Positions 23,820 through 30,928 of a stretch of DNA of 64,000 nucleotides are shown in pieces. A program made the translations under genes and the position numbers. Position 1 is the first letter of the stretch. Every line of letters begins with the position of its first letter. This stretch comes from Angelobacter sp036557225. Its GTDB lineage: Bacteria > Acidobacteriota > Terriglobia > Terriglobales > Acidobacteriaceae. Where the stretch lies: positions 33,305 through 97,304 of the forward strand of contig DATBHX010000100.1 of the NCBI GenBank assembly GCA_036557225.1. Direction: 5' to 3'. The notes beneath the pieces are model-generated. The model searched no databases. It was not told the origin of the DNA and saw only the letters and a list, made by a program, of their open reading frames with translations.

Positions 23820-24685
23820 TCAAGGGCATCACCACAATCCGGCACGCCGCCGGCGCCCGTGAGTTCAAAGCGCTGAGCAAGCTGTTTGACGCGCTGGGCT
23901 TCGAGCGTGGCACTCCGTGGAAAACCGCACGCGGCCAGGGCGCGCCTTTCAAAGCGCCGGTAGGACGCCTGGAGGTTGTGGAAGGCCTGGAGACCATCCA
24001 CGCCGATATCTGGGTGGAAGTTACAGACCTGGACTCGCTGCGCGAGATTCTGATCAATGAAAAGGCCAAACTCAAAACCGACATACAACAGACAAATTGG
24101 GACTCACGCTTCCTGGTAGCCGAACCGGCCAAAGGATTGAAGGTTCTCTTCTGGCAGAAGAACCGGCCTGAGCCTGACGCGATTGAAGGCAGCCTGAGCG
24201 CTAAGGGCGTGCACTTTGCCGTGGTAGTGAGCCGCTGGAATTCATTCATTACCGAACGCCTGTTGCAAGGCGCGCTGGACGCGCTGCGCCGAAGTGGCTG
24301 CCGCGAAGAAGATATCACCGTTGTGCGCGTGCCTGGCGCGTTCGAGATCCCATCGCAGGCGCGCACGCTGGCTGAGACTGGGAAGTATGACGCGATCGTG
24401 ACGCTGGGCTGCCTGATTCGCGGCGAAACCACGCACTATGAGCACATCTCAACGGAGGTCACGCGCGGCATCGGCCAGTCAGCGCAAGAGACCGGTGTGC
24501 CGCACACCTATGGCGTGCTGACCTGTGAAAATCTGGAGCAGGCGTTGGACCGCGCTGGGCTGAAGGCCGGCAACAAGGGCTTTGAAGCAGCGCTTTCCGC
24601 CGTGGAAATGGTGAGCTTGCAGCGTAAAACCGGCAGCCGTGGAAAGAGGAAAGCTGCGCCGGCGAAAAAGGGCAGGAAGCGCTGA
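23816..24685 (+). CDS. ribH: VOC (glyoxalase-like) domain fused to lumazine synthase
   Basis: This 289-residue fusion has a single glyoxalase/VOC-like module at residues ~1-118 (TIRHAAGAREFKALSKLF through GLKVLFWQKNRPEP). Residues ~130-270 are 6,7-dimethyl-8-ribityllumazine synthase: FAVVVSRWNSFITERLLQGA, VPGAFEIPSQA, and GCLIRGETTHYEHI with catalytic His207, then GVLTCENLEQALDRAG. A Lys/Arg-rich tail ends the chain. Lumazine synthase makes the riboflavin precursor and is usually ~155 residues. The VOC part has no evident metal triad and may regulate or cap the assembly. It is coupled to nusB. Confidence 0.85.
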   Translation: MIKGITTIRHAAGAREFKALSKLFDALGFERGTPWKTARGQGAPFKAPVGRLEVVEGLETIHADIWVEVTDLDSLREILINEKAKLKTDIQQTNWDSRFLVAEPAKGLKVLFWQKNRPEPDAIEGSLSAKGVHFAVVVSRWNSFITERLLQGALDALRRSGCREEDITVVRVPGAFEIPSQARTLAETGKYDAIVTLGCLIRGETTHYEHISTEVTRGIGQSAQETGVPHTYGVLTCENLEQALDRAGLKAGNKGFEAALSAVEMVSLQRKTGSRGKRKAAPAKKGRKR

Positions 24686-25098
24686 TGGGCACACGACGCA
24701 AGTCGCGCGAGCTTTGCCTGCAGATGCTCTTCCAGTGGGACATGGGCAAACAAACGCCTGAACAGGTGCGCAAGACTTTCTGGGCCGAGCGCGGCGAGGT
24801 CGACGAAGAGACTCGCGGCTTTGCCGACGACCTCTTTCGTGTGGCTGTGGACCAGCAGGCGCGGATTGACGAACTGATCCAGAAACACGCCCAGCATTGG
24901 CGCATGGACCGCATGGCTGCGGTAGACCGCAACGTATTGCGCGCCGGTGTGGCGGAGTTTCTGGGCCATCGCGAGACACCGCGGCCGGTGGTGATCAATG
25001 AGGCGCTGGAGATCGCACGCAAATTCTCCGCACCGGAGTCAGTCCAGTTCATCAACGGCGTGCTGGATTCGATAGGAAAAGAGCTGGGCGGGCAATAA
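24685..25098 (+). CDS. nusB: Transcription antitermination factor NusB
   Basis: This 137-residue all-helical RNA-binding protein has the N-terminal RRKSRELCLQMLFQWD and the C-terminal signature ETPRPVVINEALEIARKFSA followed by FINGVLDSI. It joins NusE in rRNA antitermination complexes. The ATG shares a base with the ribH stop (TGATG), the familiar ribH-nusB arrangement, and purN starts 1 nt after its stop. Confidence 0.95.
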   Translation: MGTRRKSRELCLQMLFQWDMGKQTPEQVRKTFWAERGEVDEETRGFADDLFRVAVDQQARIDELIQKHAQHWRMDRMAAVDRNVLRAGVAEFLGHRETPRPVVINEALEIARKFSAPESVQFINGVLDSIGKELGGQ

Positions 25099-25099
25099 C

Positions 25100-25729
25100 A
25101 TGGCAGGAACCAAAAAACTCGGCATTTTACTATCCGGCCGTGGTTCGAACTTTGAGGCCATCGCCAATTCGATTGCCTCGGGAAAGCTGCGGGCAGAGGT
25201 CGCCATCGTAATTTCCAACCGCGGCGACGCTCCGGGGCTGGAGTCGGCCAGACGGCGCGGGTTGAACGCAGTGCTGATTCCCTCCAAGGGGCGCGTTCGC
25301 GAGGAACATGATGCTGAAGTGATCGCGGCGTTGAAACAGGCAGAGGTGGATCTGGTCTGTCTCGCCGGCTATATGCGCCTGCTTTCGGCCAGTTTTATCC
25401 AGGCTTTTCCCAATCGGATCGTGAACATACATCCTTCGCTTTTACCCGCGTTCCCCGGCATGGAGGCGCAGAAGCAGGCGCTGGACTATGGCGCGAAAGT
25501 TACAGGATGCACCGTGCATTTTGTCGACGAGCATCTGGATCATGGGCCGATCATTCTGCAGAAGACCGTACCGGTGCTGGAGGGTGACGACGCGCATACG
25601 CTCTCAGCCAGGATTCTGGAGCAGGAGCATCTGGCGTATTCCGAAGCGATAGCTCTCGTGCTCGCAGGCGAAATTGAGGTACACGATCGCAAAGCGGTGC
25701 ATAAGCCGGCGCGGGCGGAGGCCAGGTAA
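25100..25729 (+). CDS. purN: Phosphoribosylglycinamide formyltransferase
   Basis: This 209-residue 10-formyl-THF-dependent GAR transformylase catalyses the third step of purine synthesis. Motifs are GILLSGRGSNFEAI (phosphate loop), catalytic Asn/His in NIHPSLLPAFPG, and GCTVHFVDEHLDHGPII containing the conserved Asp. It lies in a tight ribH-nusB-purN-dut run with 0-1 nt gaps, so one transcript is likely. Confidence 0.95.
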   Translation: MAGTKKLGILLSGRGSNFEAIANSIASGKLRAEVAIVISNRGDAPGLESARRRGLNAVLIPSKGRVREEHDAEVIAALKQAEVDLVCLAGYMRLLSASFIQAFPNRIVNIHPSLLPAFPGMEAQKQALDYGAKVTGCTVHFVDEHLDHGPIILQKTVPVLEGDDAHTLSARILEQEHLAYSEAIALVLAGEIEVHDRKAVHKPARAEAR

Positions 25730-26161
25730 ATGCTCAAAGTGAAGCTGCTGACCAAATCGGCAAAAGCTCCGACCGTCGCTCACCCGGGCGAGGACCTTGG
25801 CTACGATATTTACGCGGCTGAAACCGTAACCATCGAAGCGCGCGGGCATGCGACCATTCACACCGACATTGCGATTGAATGCACATCACTGGGCGGCCAG
25901 CCGATGGGAGCCCTGTTGCGCGACAAGTCATCTGTGGCCGCGCGACGGCTGGTGCTTACCGGAGGGGTGATTGATGCCGGCTATCGCGGCGAGATCAAGG
26001 TCCTGATGGAGAACCTCGGGGACCAACCTGTGACGATCCGCGCCGGCGAGAAGATTGCCAACCTGATTCCGTATCCTGTGCTTACGGGCGAAGTGCTCGT
26101 AGTCGACGATCTGAAGGAATCCAGCCGCAAAGCGGGTGGGTTCGGATCGAGCGGAAGGTAG
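25730..26161 (+). CDS. dut: Deoxyuridine 5'-triphosphate nucleotidohydrolase (dUTPase)
   Basis: This 143-residue trimeric dUTPase has motif 1 DLGYDIYAAE, motif 2 RDKSSVA, motif 3 GGVIDAGYRGEIKVLMEN with the catalytic Asp, motif 4 AGEKIANLI, and the C-terminal motif 5 KAGGFGSSGR that closes the active site. It hydrolyses dUTP to dUMP, limiting uracil in DNA. It starts directly after the purN stop codon. Confidence 0.95.
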   Translation: MLKVKLLTKSAKAPTVAHPGEDLGYDIYAAETVTIEARGHATIHTDIAIECTSLGGQPMGALLRDKSSVAARRLVLTGGVIDAGYRGEIKVLMENLGDQPVTIRAGEKIANLIPYPVLTGEVLVVDDLKESSRKAGGFGSSGR

Positions 26162-26174
26162 ATTTTTTTCTAGA

Positions 26175-26331
26175 GTCCCGAGCGGCGCGAGGGATCGCTA
26201 TAATTTGATCATTGCGTAATTTGGTAAATTAATAGCCTTGGATCTGCGCGATCCGGCACTAGCCAGATGTTGCTTTTCAATTTGCCTAATTGCCAAATTT
26301 GACGATAGGGTTCCCTCGCTCCGCTCGGGAT
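26175..26331. repeat. MITE-like inverted-repeat element between dut and tyrS
   Basis: GTCCCGAGCGGCGCGAGGGAT (26175-26195) is mirrored by a near-identical inverted copy at 26311-26331. Inside these lie nested A+T-rich inverted segments (AATTTGGTAAATT near 26217 and AATTGCCAAATTT near 26288). The ~157-nt unit fills the dut-tyrS gap. A solo copy of the right end recurs at 57536-57567. A small non-autonomous repeat is inferred. Confidence 0.5.
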
Positions 26332-26340
26332 TTCACAAAA

Positions 26341-27600
26341 ATGGCAAACTTTCCTCCTGTTGACGAACAACTGGCTTACATCAAGAAAGGCGCGGCGGAG
26401 ATCATCCATGAGCGCGAGCTGCGCGAGCGCCTGGAGAACTCACTCAAGACAGGCAAGCCGTTGCGCGTGAAAGCCGGCTTTGATCCCACGGCGCCTGACC
26501 TGCACGTAGGCCACACAGTGCTGATGCGGAAACTGAAACACTTCCAGGACCTGGGACACACGGTGATCTTTCTCATCGGCGATTTCACCGGAATGATCGG
26601 CGATCCTTCCGGCCGCTCGGTCACACGCCCCCCTCTGACGCGTGCTGACGTGGAGCGCAATGCCGAAACCTATAAGACCCAGGTGTTCAAGATCCTCGAT
26701 CGCGAGAAGACGGTGATTGATTTCAACTCGCGCTGGTTTTCCGGGATGTCGGTGGAGGATTTCATCCGCGTTTGCTCCAGGTTCACGGTTTCGCAGATGC
26801 TGGAGCGGGAAGAGTTTCACAAACGTTTCCACGAGGAAAAACCAATCGCCATTCACGAGCTCCTCTACCCGATCGTCCAGGCATACGATTCAGTGGCGCT
26901 GGAGGCCGACGTGGAACTCGGGGGCACCGACCAGAAATTCAACCTGCACATGGGGCGCAACCTGCAGCGGGATTATGGCCAGCCGTCGCAGATTGTACTG
27001 ACCATGCCGTTGCTGGAAGGCACAGACGGCGTGCAGAAGATGTCAAAGTCCTACGGGAACTATATCGGCATCAACGAGCCGCCGCAGGAGATCTACGGCA
27101 AAGTAATGTCGATCTCTGACGACCTGATGTGGCGGTATTACGAGCTGTTGACGGACGTGAAGTCGTCTGAAATTCAGCAAATGAAATCCGATGCCGCGGC
27201 AGGCCGTCAACACCCTATGCAGTTGAAGAAAGCTCTGGCACGGAGGATTGTGGAGGACTTCCATGGTGAGCAGGCAGCACAGCATGCGGATGAGAACTGG
27301 GCCAAACAGTTTCAGAAGGATGAAGTACCGCAGGATGTGGAGAAAGTTGTGATGAGCATTTCTGAGGTTGGATGGAAGGCCGACGCCACAAGCCGGAATT
27401 TCGATGGCATTCGATTGGACAAGGTGTTATTGAAATGTGGCCTGGCATCTTCGGGCGCAGAAGCAAACCGCAAAATTAAAGAGGGCGCCGTACGTATTGG
27501 CGACAGTGTGGCAGAGGGGACAAAAATCCTGGTTCAGGCCCTTCCAGCAGAGCTACCTCTCAGGCTGGGAAAAAGGGTGAAAATAGCCGTTATTCAATGA
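26341..27600 (+). CDS. tyrS: Tyrosyl-tRNA synthetase
   Basis: This 419-residue class I synthetase has the HIGH-type motif HVGHT near residue 55, KMSKS near residue 237, and a C-terminal S4 RNA-binding domain (RLDKVLLKCGLASSGAEANR). The start at 26341 is chosen because the earlier in-frame codon at 26290 would translate a dispersed repeat. The length fits the bacterial TyrRS subtype with KMSKS. Its stop overlaps the lipid-kinase start (ATGA). Confidence 0.95.
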   Translation: MANFPPVDEQLAYIKKGAAEIIHERELRERLENSLKTGKPLRVKAGFDPTAPDLHVGHTVLMRKLKHFQDLGHTVIFLIGDFTGMIGDPSGRSVTRPPLTRADVERNAETYKTQVFKILDREKTVIDFNSRWFSGMSVEDFIRVCSRFTVSQMLEREEFHKRFHEEKPIAIHELLYPIVQAYDSVALEADVELGGTDQKFNLHMGRNLQRDYGQPSQIVLTMPLLEGTDGVQKMSKSYGNYIGINEPPQEIYGKVMSISDDLMWRYYELLTDVKSSEIQQMKSDAAAGRQHPMQLKKALARRIVEDFHGEQAAQHADENWAKQFQKDEVPQDVEKVVMSISEVGWKADATSRNFDGIRLDKVLLKCGLASSGAEANRKIKEGAVRIGDSVAEGTKILVQALPAELPLRLGKRVKIAVIQ

Positions 27601-28463
27601 TTGCAGCTGCAGTCCTCCACCCCAATCTGTCTCCAGAAATTGTTGAGCCGTTCAGAATTGCCGGCGTCGAGTTAAGTATCAAAGACTGCTTAGTAGCTCC
27701 CAAGGACTGTTCAGCTGCCCTGATCTTCGGAGGCGACGGCACCGTTCATCGCCATCTTCAGCAACTCCACCATCACCAGATTCCTACACTGGTGGTTCCT
27801 ACAGGCAGTGGGAATGACTTTGCCAAAGCGCTGGGAATTTTCAGCGTCAAGGATGCCCGGCGGGCCTGGGGGCAGTTCTGCGCAACCGGCAGGAATGTGC
27901 AGGAGATCGATCTCGGAGTAATTGAGCCCATTGATCCACCAAGTAAAGAAGAAATATTTTTCTGCAGTGCGGCAGCCATCGGCATGGATGCCGACGCCAA
28001 TGCGCGGGCCAACCGCATGCCGGTGTGGCTTAAGAAACATGGCGGATATTTACTGGCAGGGTTGCAGTCTTTACTGGCGTTCCGTCCGGTAGAGTTGAGT
28101 GTTGCGGCGGGAGAGAGGAGAATCCGGCGAGCGGCGTTCTTTCTTACTATAGGCAACGCACAGCGGTATGGCGGAGGCATGAGAGTCACTCCGCGGGCCA
28201 TAATGACTGATGGCGTGCTGGATCTGTGCCTGGTCAGCAAAATGAACAAGCTCAAGCTTCTCTGCTGGGTGCCGACGATCTTCTTTGGCGGCTATCTGCG
28301 GCTGAGCGGTGTGGAGTATTTTCAGTCGCAGTCGGTGCGAATAGAATCAGCGGGCGAATTGCACATTTATGCAGACGGCGACTTTGCCTGCAGCACGCCG
28401 GCAGAGATCAGCGTCTTACCAAAGGCCCTGCGAGTGATTGTCCCAGACGCTATCTCACTGTAA
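27597..28463 (+). CDS. Diacylglycerol/lipid kinase family protein (YegS/DagK-like)
   Basis: This 288-residue protein has the catalytic-domain signature GGDGT (residues 45-49), PTGSGNDFAKALG (~67-79), a central IGMDADANARANR, and the C-terminal LHIYADGDFACSTP. These define the DagK/sphingosine-kinase/NAD-kinase-like ATP-dependent lipid kinases. It probably phosphorylates diacylglycerol or a related lipid at the membrane face. It overlaps tyrS by 4 nt. The N-terminus is short compared with relatives, but GGDGT spacing is normal. Confidence 0.85.
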   Translation: MIAAAVLHPNLSPEIVEPFRIAGVELSIKDCLVAPKDCSAALIFGGDGTVHRHLQQLHHHQIPTLVVPTGSGNDFAKALGIFSVKDARRAWGQFCATGRNVQEIDLGVIEPIDPPSKEEIFFCSAAAIGMDADANARANRMPVWLKKHGGYLLAGLQSLLAFRPVELSVAAGERRIRRAAFFLTIGNAQRYGGGMRVTPRAIMTDGVLDLCLVSKMNKLKLLCWVPTIFFGGYLRLSGVEYFQSQSVRIESAGELHIYADGDFACSTPAEISVLPKALRVIVPDAISL

Positions 28464-28510
28464 GTAAAACGGTTCTTGACGTTTGAGCCCATTTCGGGTG
28501 GAATAAGTCC

Positions 28511-28834
28511 ATGACCAAAGCCGATTTGATTGAAGAAGTTTCGCGCCTGGCGGAGCTGACTCGTAAGGACAGCGAGATCATTGTAGAAACGATTTTTGAC
28601 AGCGTGGTGCGCTCGCTGCGGTCGGGCGACAAGATTGAGATCCGCGGCTTTGGCAGCTTCCGCACGCGGCAACGCAAGCCTCGCGTGGGCCGCAATCCCA
28701 AAACTGGCGCGCGCGTGGATGTGCCGGCCAAGAAGATCCCCTACTTCAAGCCCAGCAAAGAACTCAAAGACGTAATCAACCACGGGCAGGGAGCAGCGCC
28801 GGCCGCGTCAGCTTCAGAGGGACAACAGAGCTAG
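28511..28834 (+). CDS. HU/IHF-family DNA-binding protein
   Basis: This 107-residue nucleoid protein has the N-terminal MTKADLIEEVSRLAELTRKD, a beta-arm with RGFGSFRTRQRKPRVGRNPK and the DNA-intercalating proline region (ARVDVPAKKIPYFKPSKELK). IHF-like spacing and the TRQR-type arm suggest an IHF-alpha/HU intermediate, as is common in this phylum. The C-terminal ~15 residues are Ala/Gln-rich and non-conserved. Confidence 0.93.
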   Translation: MTKADLIEEVSRLAELTRKDSEIIVETIFDSVVRSLRSGDKIEIRGFGSFRTRQRKPRVGRNPKTGARVDVPAKKIPYFKPSKELKDVINHGQGAAPAASASEGQQS

Positions 28835-28863
28835 ATCCTGGTATCAGAGTCTGGTATCAGCTA

Positions 28864-29814
28864 TCAGGACTTCATACCTACCACGGCCATCATCCGTCCG
28901 GTCATGCCCTTTTCTGCGCGATGCGAAAAGAACTTGCGCGTATCGCAGGCGGAGCAGTTGGGGAGGGCGGAGATGTTTTTCTCCGGCACGCCGAGAGCAA
29001 GCAACTGGCGGCGATTGGCTTCGCGCAGATCAAGGTGCAGCTTGATGCAGGGATCGCCATGGCCGGGAGCGCGCTGGTTCATGAACAACAGAGGATACTT
29101 CTCCCGGACGGGATCGGATTCCTGCACGGTGTGAAAAAGTTCGGATGCATAGGCAAACTGGGACTCGAACTTTTCTTTCAGCTCTTCTCCCACTTCATAA
29201 CAGCAGCTCTGAATGCCCGGGCCGATCGCAGCGAAGACATCCTGCGGGCGGGTGCCGAACTCATAGCGCATGATTCCCAGGCCTTTTTCCACCATGCGCT
29301 TTACCGTTGGCCGCCAGCCGCAGTGAAAGGCGCCGACGGCGTGGTTTCGGCTGTCGACGAGCAAGACTGGAAAACAATCGGCCACAAGGATGCCGAGAGC
29401 GATGCCGGGAAGGTTCGTGATCATGCCATCGCCGACCAGCGGGCCAGGCTTCGCGGAGCGAACCACATGGATTACATCGGAATGGACCTGGCGAACAGTA
29501 ATCAACGGCCAGAGCTTGCTTTTTGTTCCTGCGCCTGCGGCGGCGAGAAAAAGCTTGCGGTTGGCTTCCACGCGTTCCCGCTGATCATCCCTGGTAAATC
29601 CCAGGTTAAGCGATCGGCCGCCGTAGACGGTGCTCTGGCCGCCGCGACGAGCGCTAAAAGCATGCACCAGCCAGGGAATTCGCGTGAGCACGGGAGCACG
29701 AACCAGCAGCGAGGCAGAGACTCTTGGTTGCGCCGGCTTGACACCTTTCGCGTGATGTTTGGCGGAGCCGGCTCTTGTGGGCCGTTTTTTGGCGGGTTGG
29801 GCAGCAGTGGACAC
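28864..29814 (-). CDS. pgeF: Laccase-domain purine nucleoside phosphorylase / polyphenol oxidase (PgeF family)
   Basis: This 316-residue protein, convergent with HU, has the family's three metal ligands: His in VRQVHSD, Cys in VADCFPVLL and His in GAFHCGWRP. It ends with NCSACDTRKFFSHRA. Relatives (YlmD/YfiH) cleave purine nucleosides or trim peptidoglycan-linked substrates. The first ~40 residues are a basic, low-complexity extension (KKRPTRAGSAKHHAKG) not seen in most members. Confidence 0.88.
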   Translation of the reverse strand: MSTAAQPAKKRPTRAGSAKHHAKGVKPAQPRVSASLLVRAPVLTRIPWLVHAFSARRGGQSTVYGGRSLNLGFTRDDQRERVEANRKLFLAAAGAGTKSKLWPLITVRQVHSDVIHVVRSAKPGPLVGDGMITNLPGIALGILVADCFPVLLVDSRNHAVGAFHCGWRPTVKRMVEKGLGIMRYEFGTRPQDVFAAIGPGIQSCCYEVGEELKEKFESQFAYASELFHTVQESDPVREKYPLLFMNQRAPGHGDPCIKLHLDLREANRRQLLALGVPEKNISALPNCSACDTRKFFSHRAEKGMTGRMMAVVGMKS

Positions 29815-29887
29815 AGCATTATTCTAAATGCGGAACGAGTGCCGCTGACATTGCCTGCCCGGCGCATCAGGGATTATTCTCGAAACA

Positions 29888-30631
29888 ATGGGTCCGACCA
29901 AGGAGCACCCCCGGTTTCGCGTAGCCACGTATAACACACACAAATGCCGCGGCATCGATGGCCGGATACGCCCGTCGCGGGTCGCCGACGTACTGCAGGA
30001 ATTGGACGCGGATGTGATTGCGCTGCAGGAAGTGGTGAGCCTGAGCGGCGGCCGCAAGGAGCAAAACCAGGCACAGTATCTGGCCGATGCGGTCGGATAC
30101 CAATTCCGCATCGGTGAGACGCGTAAGCTGCGTGGCGCCGCCTACGGCAACGTGGTACTCAGCCGCTTTCCGGTAAAGGAAGTACGAGTCTATGATCTGA
30201 CGGCTTCACGAAGAGAGCCGCGCGGCTGCATCCGTTGTGATGTGGAGATTGCGCCGGGCAAGATTGTGCATATCTTCAACGTGCACCTGGGGACGGGATA
30301 CATTGAGAGACGGAAGCAGGCCGGGCTGCTGCTGAGCCGGGACGTGCTGCTCTCGCCACATCTGAGGCACACGCGGCTGGTGATCGGCGATTTCAACGAG
30401 TGGACGCAGGGGCTGGTGTCGCGCATGCTGCAGGACAATTTTGAGAGCGTCGATATCCAGCTGCATCTCAAACGCAAACGGACGTATCCCGGCGTGCTGC
30501 CCATCATGCATCTGGACCACATGTATTTTGACCGTGAGTTGGCGCTCGAAGAGTTCATCCTGCATCGCAGCCGCATGGCGCTGGTGGCGTCAGACCATCT
30601 GCCGCTGGTGGCGGAGTTTCGCGTGGGATGA
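29888..30631 (+). CDS. Endonuclease/exonuclease/phosphatase (EEP) family protein
   Basis: This 247-residue protein has the EEP fold landmarks: RVATYNTHKCRG (strand 1 Asn), VIALQEV (metal-binding Glu), FNVHLGTGY, VIGDFNEW (Asp/Asn), LDHMYFD, and terminal SDHLPLVAEF (catalytic Asp-His). Metal-dependent phosphodiesterase activity is expected, on DNA or on a phospholipid-type substrate. There is no signal peptide. It is divergent from the laccase-domain gene with ~70 nt between starts. Confidence 0.85.
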   Translation: MGPTKEHPRFRVATYNTHKCRGIDGRIRPSRVADVLQELDADVIALQEVVSLSGGRKEQNQAQYLADAVGYQFRIGETRKLRGAAYGNVVLSRFPVKEVRVYDLTASRREPRGCIRCDVEIAPGKIVHIFNVHLGTGYIERRKQAGLLLSRDVLLSPHLRHTRLVIGDFNEWTQGLVSRMLQDNFESVDIQLHLKRKRTYPGVLPIMHLDHMYFDRELALEEFILHRSRMALVASDHLPLVAEFRVG

Positions 30632-30928
30632 TTTAGCGCAAAGGCGCGAGGGGGCAAAAGGGGGGCCATTCTTTGATTTTTTACAGGATTATCATCAGTT
30701 TGGTGCTCGTCGCGGTGCTCTGGATTTGGTTTTCTGCGACCAGCCATTTGGCTGGACTCTTCAACTCGCCGGTGCTGTTGCGATGATAGCTGCCGTACTG
30801 TATTTGACTCGTGGCGCAATGGCGAGAGGCGGCCGACAACAAGAATAACTACTCTGGCAGTTGCGATTACTTCGCGTCCTTTGCGTTCCTTGCGGTGAGA
30901 TTCGGCCAATCCGCATACAATCATCTTC
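30632..30928 (+). other. Gap before the gas-vesicle cluster with possible tiny hydrophobic ORFs
   Basis: A TTG-initiated 37-codon frame (30673-30786) encodes a single hydrophobic helix (IFYRIIISLVLVAVLWIWF). An ATG at 30783 overlapping its stop opens a further 21 codons. Neither has a clear ribosome-binding site. Around 30866-30899 is a dispersed repeat of the type GCGTCCTTTGCGTTCCTTGC. The promoter for the downstream cluster presumably lies here, but I cannot point to a convincing -35/-10 pair. Confidence 0.3.

Noticed and set aside
26209..26340. T-box or other riboswitch upstream of tyrS
   Set aside because: No T-box sequence or specifier loop is visible, and the region is better explained by inverted repeats shared with another locus.
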